This document shows positions 24,067-32,250 of a DNA stretch of 40,869 bases, one piece after another. This stretch comes from Acidobacteriota bacterium (lineage in GTDB: Bacteria > Acidobacteriota > Vicinamibacteria > Vicinamibacterales > CAVVIG01). Location of the stretch: the NCBI GenBank assembly GCA_020850715.1, contig JADZED010000071.1, positions 1 to 40,869 on the forward strand, read 5' to 3'. The notes below the pieces were generated by a model, which worked only from the letters and a program-made list of their open reading frames with translations, was not told the DNA's origin and did not search any database. How positions within the stretch are numbered: the first letter of the stretch is position 1; each line of letters begins with the position of its first letter. The translations under genes and the position numbers were made by a program.

Positions 24067-24876
24067 CTAGGATAGCCCAGCCGTGAGGAACGTGCGCAGC
24101 TTCCGGAACGCCTCGCCCCGGTGGCTCACCGAGGCCTTTCGATCGGCGCCCGCCTCCGCCAGCGTCTGCCCGAACGGCGGGTAATAGAAGATCGGATCGT
24201 AGCCGAAGCCCCCGGCCCCCTTGGGCTCGGGCGCGACGAGGCCTTCCACCGTGCCGCGGGCCTCGTAGATCACCCGGCCGGCTCTCGCGAGCGCGAGCGC
24301 GCAGACGAAGCGGGCACCGCTCGCCGCGCCGCCGCGGGCCCGAAGACCCTCGTAGATGAGCGCGAACTTCTGCGGATAGCTGGTCCCCTCGCCGCCGTAC
24401 CGCGCCGATTCGACGCCCGGCTGCCCGCCCAGGGCGTCAATCTCCAGGCCGGAGTCCTCCGCGACAGTCAACTCGCCCGTGATGGCCGCATAGTGCAGCG
24501 CTTTCTGCCGCGCGTTCTCCTCGAACGTCGTCCCGGCCTCGTCGGGTGCCGGCGCCGGCGGCCAGTCGCCGATCGTCACGATCGCGAACGGCACGCCTCT
24601 GAGCAGCGACACGATCTCGCGGACCTTGCCCGCGTTGGTGGTCGCGACAACGAGACGGGATGGAGACGATGGCGCTCGAAGAGCTCGAGCACCTCGGGGA
24701 GAGGCGGAGCCTGGGGAATCCGGGGGATCTGCGGGTTGAAGCGTTGGTTTCGGTTCGATGATGGGGGATTCTACCGCGGCAGCCTCGCGGCCGGGGAAGA
24801 GCTCCAGCGCCCGGGCGCCTGCTCTCGGGTCCTCGAATGCTCGAATCCTCGCGTCTTCAAGTTCTCCGGCCGTCAA
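24067..24876 (-). CDS. rdgB: XTP/dITP diphosphatase (RdgB/HAM1), start unclear
   Basis: The conserved domain, about 197 residues, starts at LVVATTNAGKVREI near 24660 and has SGLEIDALGGQPGVESARYGG, ARGTVEG, GGFGYDPIF and ASVSHRGEAFRKL: a complete pyrophosphatase that removes deaminated purine nucleotides (ITP, dITP, XTP) from the pool. No ATG, GTG or TTG occurs in frame between the domain and a TTG at 24876, which would add about 70 Pro/Ala-rich residues unlike the family. That extension includes an 8-bp tandem repeat (24824-24855) and a TAGAAT -10-like box (24768-24773, minus). Either an unusual start codon, a long extension or a sequence error is involved. The domain call is firm, the start is not. 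Confidence 0.85.
   Translation of the reverse strand: MTAGELEDARIRAFEDPRAGARALELFPGREAAAVESPIIEPKPTLQPADPPDSPGSASPRGARALRAPSSPSRLVVATTNAGKVREIVSLLRGVPFAIVTIGDWPPAPAPDEAGTTFEENARQKALHYAAITGELTVAEDSGLEIDALGGQPGVESARYGGEGTSYPQKFALIYEGLRARGGAASGARFVCALALARAGRVIYEARGTVEGLVAPEPKGAGGFGYDPIFYYPPFGQTLAEAGADRKASVSHRGEAFRKLRTFLTAGLS
24824..24855. repeat. 8-bp degenerate tandem repeat, four units
   Basis: Plus-strand units CTCGGGTC, CTCGAATG, CTCGAATC, CTCGCGTC in direct succession. They lie in the doubtful N-terminal extension of rdgB and look like simple-sequence DNA rather than coding sequence. Confidence 0.6.
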
Positions 24877-24892
24877 CTCGCCAGGATGGCCG

Positions 24893-24921
24893 CGGGCGGC
24901 GGCCTCTCGGCTCGCCGCCCG
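24893..24921. repeat. CGGGCGGCG hairpin between rdgB and the small 25019-25300 gene
   Basis: Perfect 9-bp arms, CGGGCGGCG and CGCCGCCCG, with an 11-nt loop. It could end the 25019-25300 transcript or be one copy of the CGGGCGGC palindrome family seen at 6675-6700 and 12137-12158. Confidence 0.45.
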
Positions 24922-25018
24922 GGGGTTGGCGAAGGCGGGGACATGGCCGGCTGGCAGACGGCTCTGGCGAGAATGGCGATCCAGCCGGCGGCGGGGCGTT
25001 CCTGAGAGGGATGCCGCG

Positions 25019-25300
25019 TCACGCCGCGGCGATCTTCTTGCGAACCGGGTGCTCGGGAGTCGTCGACTGCATGCGCGCCATCACGGGCCCGGGCTCGAAC
25101 CGCATGAAGGCACCGTCGCGCGCCCGGCAGAGAAATTTCGCCTCGACCAGCGCGCCCAGGAGCGCTTCGCAGGCGGCTCGTTCGAGACCCCACATGCGGC
25201 ACGCCTGTGCCTCGGTCAGCCGCAGACCGGGCATTTCGAGGAATTCGCCTTGGACGAGGCGAAGTACGTCTTCCGGCGTTCTGATGTGCTGTGGCGGCAT
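25019..25300 (-). CDS. Small conserved hypothetical protein, possibly winged-helix
   Basis: 93 residues. ATG at 25300 is preceded by GAGGAG at good distance; open frame upstream of it is not needed. The core EFLEMPGLRLTEAQACRM then LERAACEALLGALVEAKFL and RDGAFMRF reads as two helices with a turn, then a short beta wing, the pattern of a small winged-helix module. No signal or membrane segment. Divergent from the 25546 gene across 245 bp in which I see no clear promoter. Function unknown; a DNA- or protein-binding role is only a guess from the fold pattern. Confidence 0.72.
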   Translation of the reverse strand: MPPQHIRTPEDVLRLVQGEFLEMPGLRLTEAQACRMWGLERAACEALLGALVEAKFLCRARDGAFMRFEPGPVMARMQSTTPEHPVRKKIAAA

Positions 25301-25545
25301 CTGCGTGCTCCTCGATTGGTGAGCGTGCAAGCGGTGCACGCACATGGAGCAACCGCGGTGCCATCCAGCCCGGCGCGGTGCGCGCGCCTCTGCGCTTCGC
25401 GCCGGCGTATTTCCTCGTGTTTTCGATCGGCGGGCCAGCGCGAACCGTCCGCCGCAGCCGCCCCATCGCGGTCGCGTTGCGCTTCTGACGGCCGCCGTAG
25501 GAAATCCGTTCAGCCGGCAGCCGATCGACGTGACCCCCACCTTGC

Positions 25546-25953
25546 ATGCGCCACGGCATGGCCGCACCTGACGCCGCGCCCGAGATCAACGCGACGACCC
25601 ATCGCCGGACTCTGAGCGTCTGGGACCGCCACGACGGGAACGGCTCGCGTGCGTGGCTCGTGCGGGTGCGCTGGCTCGCCGCCGCCGCCGGCGTCGCGCT
25701 GGCGATCGGCGGGCTGCGTCGCCGATCGGCCGCCCGTGCGCTGCTCATCGGCCTCGGCGGCGGACTCGCCGGATGGGCGCTGGCAACCGGAACGGGCTCT
25801 GCCGGTGCCTGGTGCCGGCTGTGCGGCCGCCTCGCCTGGCGGCCGCGCCGGTCCACGCGGGCCGACGAGGTCGACGAGGCCTCGAACGAATCGTTCCCTG
25901 CGAGCGATGCACCGTCGTGGACGCCGACGACAGGGACGTGGGGTTCTCACTAG
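25546..25953 (+). CDS. Small membrane protein with C-terminal ESFPASDAPSW motif
   Basis: 135 residues. Two hydrophobic stretches (about 42-58 and 63-82) separated by a basic Arg-rich turn suggest a helical hairpin in the inner membrane. The C-terminal tail, DEASNESFPASDAPSWTP, is a conserved motif found at the end of several small bacterial proteins. Start could be the ATG at 25546 or 25558; neither has a good ribosome site. It is followed by a strong hairpin (25994-26040) before the next operon. Function unknown. Confidence 0.65.
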   Translation: MRHGMAAPDAAPEINATTHRRTLSVWDRHDGNGSRAWLVRVRWLAAAAGVALAIGGLRRRSAARALLIGLGGGLAGWALATGTGSAGAWCRLCGRLAWRPRRSTRADEVDEASNESFPASDAPSWTPTTGTWGSH

Positions 25954-25993
25954 GGTTCTGGGGACATAGGAATACAGCAGAGGCTATGGGACG

Positions 25994-26040
25994 CCCGGAG
26001 GCAAGGGAGCGGTGAGGTCCCACTCCCTTGGTTCTCCGGG
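25994..26040. terminator. Strong two-part hairpin upstream of the MoxR/VWA operon
   Basis: CCCGGAG pairs with CTCCGGG (7 bp), then CAAGGGAG with CTCCCTTG (8 bp), separated by a small internal loop (G opposite GTT) around a 13-nt apical loop. It lies between the 25546 gene and the TAGAAT box at 26076. No T-run follows, so it may be a terminator of a GC-rich type or a processing/regulatory structure. Confidence 0.5.
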
Positions 26041-26075
26041 TCCGCTTCATCTCCTACATCCCTCCTGCGTACAGA

Positions 26076-26081
26076 TAGAAT
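26076..26081 (+). promoter_or_regulatory. -10 box TAGAAT for the MoxR/VWA operon
   Basis: TAGAAT ends 9 bp before the GTG at 26091, so the mRNA would be leaderless or nearly so. No -35 match and no ribosome site in between. Confidence 0.5.
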
Positions 26082-26090
26082 GGCCTCTCT

Positions 26091-28373
26091 GTGAGCGAAC
26101 GGCTCTTTCGCTTCGCCTTCAAGTACCCCCGTTTCGTCTTCGAACAGGGCGATCTGGCGTGGGGTGTGTCGGGGCCGCTGCTGACCGCCGTCCTCGTGAT
26201 CGGCGGACTCGCCGCAGCGGCGCTGCTCACCTATTGGAGCGTCGGCACGCTGACACGGACGCGCGATCGCGCCGTGCTCATCGCTCTCAGGCTCGGCGTC
26301 CTGAGCCTGCTCCTCTTCTCGCTCTTCCGGCCGATCCTGGTGCTGAAGGCGGCGGTCCCTCAACAGAACTTCCTCGGCGTGCTGCTCGACGATTCCCGCA
26401 GCATGGCGATCGCCGATCGCGACGGCAAGGCGCGCCGTGAGTACGTCGACCGGGAGTTCGGCCACGGCGCCGACAGTCCGCTGCTGTCCGCGCTGGCGAA
26501 GAAGTTCGTGTTGCGCTACTTCCGCTTCTCCCGCTCGGCCGATCGCGTCGACTCGCCGGCCGGGCTCGCCTACGACGGCACGGCAACGCGGCTCGGCACC
26601 GCGCTCGAGCGCGCGCGCGACGAGCTGTCGGGGCTGCCGCTCGCCGGCCTGGTGATGGTCACCGACGGCGCCGACACGTCCGACGCGGCGCTCGACGAAC
26701 AGCTCGCCGGCCTCGAGGCGCGCTCGATTCCGGTCTTCACCGTCGGCGTCGGGCGCGAGCGCTTCGATCGGGACATCCAGGTCACGCGCGTCGAGACGCC
26801 CCGTTCGGCCCTCAAGGGCACGTCGCTGGTCGTCGACGTCGTGCTCTCGCAGACCGGCTACGCCGGCCGGACCGTTCCGCTCACCGTCGAAGACGACGGG
26901 CGCATCGTCAGCACGCAGGAGGTGGCTCTGCCCGACAGCGGCGACGCAGCGACGGTGAAGGTTCACTTCACGGCGGCCGAAGCCGGGCCGCGGCTGTTCA
27001 CGTTCAAGGTGCCGGTACAGGAGGGCGAGCAGGTGACGCAGAACAACGCGCGCACATCGCTCGTCGAGATCGTCGATCGCCGGGAGAAGGTGCTCTACCT
27101 GGAAGGCGAGCCGCGCTTCGAAGCGAAGTTCGTGAAGCGCGCCGTCGAAGACGACGCCAACCTGCAGCTCGTGATCCTGCAGCGGACCGCCGAGAACAAG
27201 TACTTCCGGCTGGGGGTCGATCGCGCCGACGAGCTGGTCGGCGGGTTCCCGAAGACGCGCGAGGAGCTCTTTGCCTATCGCGGCGTGATGCTCGGCAGCA
27301 TCGAAGCGGCCGCGTTCACGCCCGATCAGCTGCGGATGCTCGCCGACTTCGTCGGCACGCGCGGGGGCGGGCTGCTGATGCTCGGCGGCCGCCGGTCGTT
27401 CGCCGAAGGCGGATGGGGCGGGACGCCGCTGGCCGAGGCGCTGCCGGTCGTCATCGACGGGGGGCGGCCGGACGCGTCGTACTTCAGCGAGATCCAGGCG
27501 CGGCCGACGCGCGCCGGCGCGCTCTTCCCGGTCACACAGCTCGCCGACGGCTCGCCGAACACGACCGGATGGGGCGATCTGCCGCCCGTCACGTCGGTGA
27601 ACCCGATCACGCGCGTGAAGCCGGGCGCGACGGTCCTCTTGAGCGGCACCGACCATCGCAACGACGAGCAGGTCGTGCTCGCCTACCAGCGGTACGGCCG
27701 CGGCAAGACGCTCGCAATGCCGATCCAGGATTCGTGGCTCTGGTACATGAACCCCAAGGTGCCGGTCACCGACAGGACGCACGCGACCTACTGGCGCCGC
27801 CTGCTGCGCTGGCTGGTCGACGGCGTGCCCGGCCAGGTCAACCTCACGACGACCCAGGATCGCGTCGAACCGGGCGAACCGGTCCAGCTCGCGGCGGAGG
27901 TGCTCGACGCGGCGTACGAGGAGGTGAACGACGGCAGCGTCGTGGCCCAGATCACCTCGCCCTCGGGCCAGCACCGCGAAGTGCCGCTCGAGTGGATCGT
28001 CGAGCGCGACGGCGACTACCGCGCGAGCTTCGTGCCCGACGAGCCGGGCGTCTACGAAGTACGGGTGGCCGCCGCGCGCGGCGGCGCCGCGCTGGGCGAG
28101 GACGCGATCCACGTGCGCGCCTCGGCGGGCGACAGCGAGTACTTCGACGCGGCCATGCGCGCGCCGCTGCTGCGGCGGATCGCCGAGGAGACCGGAGGCC
28201 GCTTCTTCACCGAGAGCGATGCCGAGACGCTGCCCGAAGCGATCAACTTCAGCGGCCGCGGCGTCACCGTCGTCGAGGAGCGCGAGCTGTGGGACATGCC
28301 GATCGTGCTGCTCGGGCTGCTCGCGCTCATCGGAGCGGAGTGGGGCTTCCGCCGGACCCGGGGGCTGGCATGA
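26091..28373 (+). CDS. Membrane protein with VWA-like and glutamine-amidotransferase-like domains
   Basis: 760 residues, GTG start. Two N-terminal membrane helices (about 30-50 and 63-80), then a VWA-like domain with the MIDAS motif DDSRS (~100) and VMVTDGADTSDA (~190). A middle beta-sandwich region (about 220-335) precedes a class I gatase-like fold: KVLYLEGEPRFEAKFVKRA, GVMLGSIEAAAFTPDQ and a GGGLLMLGG loop, without an obvious catalytic Cys. One C-terminal helix (about 735-752) anchors the end. This architecture fits the large membrane proteins of MoxR/Bat-type operons. Its stop overlaps the next start (ATGA). Probably a surface-facing scaffold in the inner membrane; biochemical role unknown. 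Confidence 0.88.
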   Translation: MSERLFRFAFKYPRFVFEQGDLAWGVSGPLLTAVLVIGGLAAAALLTYWSVGTLTRTRDRAVLIALRLGVLSLLLFSLFRPILVLKAAVPQQNFLGVLLDDSRSMAIADRDGKARREYVDREFGHGADSPLLSALAKKFVLRYFRFSRSADRVDSPAGLAYDGTATRLGTALERARDELSGLPLAGLVMVTDGADTSDAALDEQLAGLEARSIPVFTVGVGRERFDRDIQVTRVETPRSALKGTSLVVDVVLSQTGYAGRTVPLTVEDDGRIVSTQEVALPDSGDAATVKVHFTAAEAGPRLFTFKVPVQEGEQVTQNNARTSLVEIVDRREKVLYLEGEPRFEAKFVKRAVEDDANLQLVILQRTAENKYFRLGVDRADELVGGFPKTREELFAYRGVMLGSIEAAAFTPDQLRMLADFVGTRGGGLLMLGGRRSFAEGGWGGTPLAEALPVVIDGGRPDASYFSEIQARPTRAGALFPVTQLADGSPNTTGWGDLPPVTSVNPITRVKPGATVLLSGTDHRNDEQVVLAYQRYGRGKTLAMPIQDSWLWYMNPKVPVTDRTHATYWRRLLRWLVDGVPGQVNLTTTQDRVEPGEPVQLAAEVLDAAYEEVNDGSVVAQITSPSGQHREVPLEWIVERDGDYRASFVPDEPGVYEVRVAAARGGAALGEDAIHVRASAGDSEYFDAAMRAPLLRRIAEETGGRFFTESDAETLPEAINFSGRGVTVVEERELWDMPIVLLGLLALIGAEWGFRRTRGLA

Positions 28374-29380
28374 TTCGCAGGTCGGGGGCCGGGGTGCGGG
28401 AGGCCGGGGGCCGGGGACCGGGGGCGGGGCGCCTGATGCTGGCCGCGCTGCTGCTGGCGCCGCCCGCCGCCGCCGCGCAGACGACGCACCTGCTCGTCGT
28501 CACCGGCGTGAGCGGCGACGCGGCGCACGCGCAGAAGTTCCATGACCTTGCGACCCGGTTCATCGACGCGGCCAGGCAGACCCAGGGCGTCGCCGATGCG
28601 AACCTGACCTATCTGGCCGAGAAGGTCGAGGACGATCCGCAGCGGATCTCTGGGCGTTCGACCCGGGAGAGCATCGAGCAGGCGTTCGCCGACATCGCCG
28701 GACGGGCCGCGCCGGACGACACGATCTTCGTGCTGCTCATCGGACACGGCAGCTCGCCCGATCCGCGCAGCGGCGCGTTCAACCTGCCGGGGCCCGACCT
28801 GACGTCGGAGGATTACGCACGGCTCCTGGGCCGGTGGTCGACGCAGCGCGTCGTCTTCGTCAACACGGCCAGCGCCAGCGGCGCATTCCTGCCGGCGGTC
28901 GCCGGGCCGGGCCGCGTCGTCGTGACCGCCACGCGCACCGGGCGCGAGAACCTCGAGACGCGTTTTCCCGAATATTTCGTCGAGGCCTATGAGGCGGCGG
29001 CGGCCGACCGCGATCGCAGCGGCCGCGTCTCGGTGCTCGAGGCGTTCGACTACGCCAGGGCGCTGGTCGAGAAGGCCTTCGAGCAGGAGGGGCACCTGCT
29101 CACCGAGCACGCGACGCTCGACGATGGGCACGAGGGGACGCTGGCGTCGACGGTGTTCCTGGCGTCGGGCTCGGCGCAGGCGGCGGCGCGCTACGATCTG
29201 ACGGACCCCGAGGCGGCACGCCTGCTGGCGGAGCGCGACAGGCTGGAGCAGCAGGTGGCCGGGCTCCGCCTCCGCAAGGACGGGATGGATCCCGATCAGT
29301 ACGCGCGCGAGCTCGAGAAGCTGCTGCTGGCGCTGGCCCAGACGTCGCGGGCGCTGCAGGCCTACGAGGCGGAGCGGTGA
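28370..29380 (+). CDS. Caspase-like (C13/legumain-type) exported protein lacking a visible catalytic Cys
   Basis: 336 residues, ATG overlapping the previous stop (ATGA). After a G-rich-encoded Arg/Gly leader comes a signal peptide core (MLAALLLAPPAAAAQT). The fold markers are caspase/legumain-like: TIFVLLIGHGSS with the His at 126, VVFVNTASASGAFL at 162-175, VVVTATRTGRENLETRFPEYFVEA and DRSGRVSVLEAFDYA. In active members a Cys sits after the second core strand (as in ExACxSG); here that place reads NTASASG, with no Cys. The C-terminal 60 residues form a charged coiled coil. Best read as a pseudoprotease or binding protein in the periplasm. An internal ATG at 28436 is an alternative start that skips the G-rich leader. 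Confidence 0.85.
   Translation: MIRRSGAGVREAGGRGPGAGRLMLAALLLAPPAAAAQTTHLLVVTGVSGDAAHAQKFHDLATRFIDAARQTQGVADANLTYLAEKVEDDPQRISGRSTRESIEQAFADIAGRAAPDDTIFVLLIGHGSSPDPRSGAFNLPGPDLTSEDYARLLGRWSTQRVVFVNTASASGAFLPAVAGPGRVVVTATRTGRENLETRFPEYFVEAYEAAAADRDRSGRVSVLEAFDYARALVEKAFEQEGHLLTEHATLDDGHEGTLASTVFLASGSAQAAARYDLTDPEAARLLAERDRLEQQVAGLRLRKDGMDPDQYARELEKLLLALAQTSRALQAYEAER
28384..28429 (+). repeat. G-run cluster, potential G-quadruplex, at the start of the caspase-like gene
   Basis: Seven runs of three to five G within 46 nt, separated by one to five bases, on the coding strand just after the start codon. It encodes a Gly/Arg-rich stretch between the ATG and the signal peptide. Confidence 0.6.
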
Positions 29381-30161
29381 GCGGACGGTGGCGGCGCGCA
29401 CTCGCGGCGCTGGCGCTGGCGGCGATGGCCGGCGGCGCGGTGGCGCTCGCCCAGCGCGGCGGGGTGGGCGGCGGCTTCCGCGGCCTGCGCGGCGGCATCC
29501 CGGTGGCGCCGAACATCCCCTACGATGGCCGCTTCACGTTCGTGCGGCTGCGCTACGGCCCGCCGACCGACTTCGTGAGCCAGCGGCTGATGTGGTCGCA
29601 CGACTACCCGATCGGCGAGCAGCACTTCATGAAGATTCTCAACGAGCTGAGCTATCTGAACCCGCATACCGCGGAAACCAACATCCTCGGGATCGGCGAT
29701 CCGGAGCTGTTCAAGTATCCGGTCGCCTATCTGTGCGAGCCTGGCCGCGCCTTCGACATGACCGACGAGGAGGCCGCGAATCTGCGCGACTACCTGCACA
29801 AGGGCGGGTTCCTGATCGTGGACGACTTCCGGTACGAGGACTGGGGCTATTTCGAGGCGCAGATGCGCCGCGTGCTGCCGTCGGCGCAGTTCCAGGACAT
29901 CGATCAGACGCATCCGATCTTCAACTCGTTCTTTGCGATCAAGCAGCTCGAGGTGCCGCAGATGTACGACCAGGGACCGCCCATCTTCCGCGCCATCTTC
30001 GAGGACAACGATCCCAGGAAGCGGATCATGGTCATGATCAACTACAACACGGACATCTCCGAATACTGGGAATTCTCGGACACCGGCTTCCTGCCGATCG
30101 ACGAGTCGAACGAGGCGTACAAGATTGGCGTGAACTACGTCATTTACGGGATGACACACTG

Positions 30162-30162
<1 letters not shown>
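29377..30162 (+). CDS. DUF4159 exported protein
   Basis: 261 residues, GTG start overlapping the previous stop (GTGA). A Sec signal (LAALALAAMAGGAVALAQ) is followed by a Gly-rich linker and a DUF4159 domain: FTFVRLRYGPPTDFV, WSHDYPIGEQHFMKIL, ELFKYPVAYLCEPG, LRDYLHKGGFLIVDDF and HPIFNSFFAIKQL. The fold is related to class I glutamine amidotransferase-like proteins, but no catalytic Cys-His-Glu set can be seen. DUF4159 genes regularly accompany MoxR/DUF58 operons. Predicted periplasmic; function unknown. It overlaps the MoxR start by one base. Confidence 0.9.
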
Positions 30163-31190
<1,028 letters not shown>

Positions 31191-31314
31191 GCCGGCGGGC
31201 GTCCGGCCGGCACCCGACGCGGCGGCGTCCTCCGGCGCCCCGGCCCGGCGCGTTCGAGCGGCGGCGCCCGGCGCCGGCCAGGCGCCGGATCGTTGCACAG
31301 GATGTTGGAGACAC

Positions 31315-32220
31315 ATGGCTCAATCCATCCCCGGCGCACGCTTCGTCGATCCCGCGATTCTGGCGCGCATCGGCAATCTCGAGCTGCTGGCGCGGCAGGT
31401 CGTCGAAGGCTTCATCAACGGCCTGCACCGCGCGCCCTACTTCGGCGCCTCGATCGATTTCGCGGAGCACCGCGGCTACGTGGCCGGCGACGACATCCGG
31501 CGCGTCGACTGGCGGCTGTACGCGCGCACCGATCGCTATTTCGTCAAGCAGTACGAAGCCGATACGAACACCAATGTGAACATCCTGTTCGACGTGTCGC
31601 GCTCGATGTCGTTCGCCAGCCGCGGGCTGTCGAAGCTGGAGTACGCCGCCTTCGTCGCGGCCTGCCTGGCGTATCTGGCGCACCGGCAGCGCGACCGCGT
31701 CGGAATCGTCACCTTCGACACCGACATCGTGGCCCACGTGCCCCCCTCGGCCAAGCACTTCGACATGGTGCTGCACACGCTCGACCGCGCCCGGGCCGAG
31801 CGGCCCGGGGCGCTCGCCCGCCCGCTCGGCCTGGTGGCGGAGCACTTCAAGCGCCGCGGCCTGCTGATCCTCATCTCGGACTTCTACGAGGAGCCCGACG
31901 CGGTGCTCGACGCCGTCAAGCCGCTGCGCTTCCTCGGCAACGATCTGATCGTGTTCCACGTGCTCGATCCGGCCGAGCTCGATTTCGGCTTCGAGGACGC
32001 CTCGAGCTTCGAGGATCTCGAGAGCGGCGAGCAGGTCCCGGTCGTCCCCGAGTCGCTGCGGGCCGAGTACCGCCGGATGATCCAGGAGCACGTGGCCGCG
32101 CTCTCGACGCGGTTCTCGGAGCATCGCATCGACTACACGATGCTCAACACCGCCGAGCCGCTCGACCGCGCGCTGTTCGGCTATCTCTCCAGCCGCGAGC
32201 GGCTGTTGAGGGTGAGATGA
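31315..32220 (+). CDS. DUF58 domain protein with VWA-like MIDAS
   Basis: 301 residues, ATG with a TTGGAG site. The DUF58 signature is present: FASIDFAEHRGYVAGDDIRRVDWRLYART read across 38-70, followed by YFVKQYEADTNTNVNILFD. The MIDAS motif DVSRS (~96) with LSKLEYA and a distal TFDTDI indicates a VWA-type metal site. No membrane segments, so it is cytoplasmic or membrane-peripheral. DUF58 proteins are the usual partners of MoxR ATPases. It lies 30 bp before the BatA-like gene. Confidence 0.95.
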   Translation: MAQSIPGARFVDPAILARIGNLELLARQVVEGFINGLHRAPYFGASIDFAEHRGYVAGDDIRRVDWRLYARTDRYFVKQYEADTNTNVNILFDVSRSMSFASRGLSKLEYAAFVAACLAYLAHRQRDRVGIVTFDTDIVAHVPPSAKHFDMVLHTLDRARAERPGALARPLGLVAEHFKRRGLLILISDFYEEPDAVLDAVKPLRFLGNDLIVFHVLDPAELDFGFEDASSFEDLESGEQVPVVPESLRAEYRRMIQEHVAALSTRFSEHRIDYTMLNTAEPLDRALFGYLSSRERLLRVR

Positions 32221-32250
32221 TCGATCGCCTGGCATGCCCGTGCTGATGTC

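Noticed and set aside
25301..25545. Gene or regulatory RNA in the divergent gap
   Set aside because: No conserved frame, RNA fold or promoter could be supported by reading.
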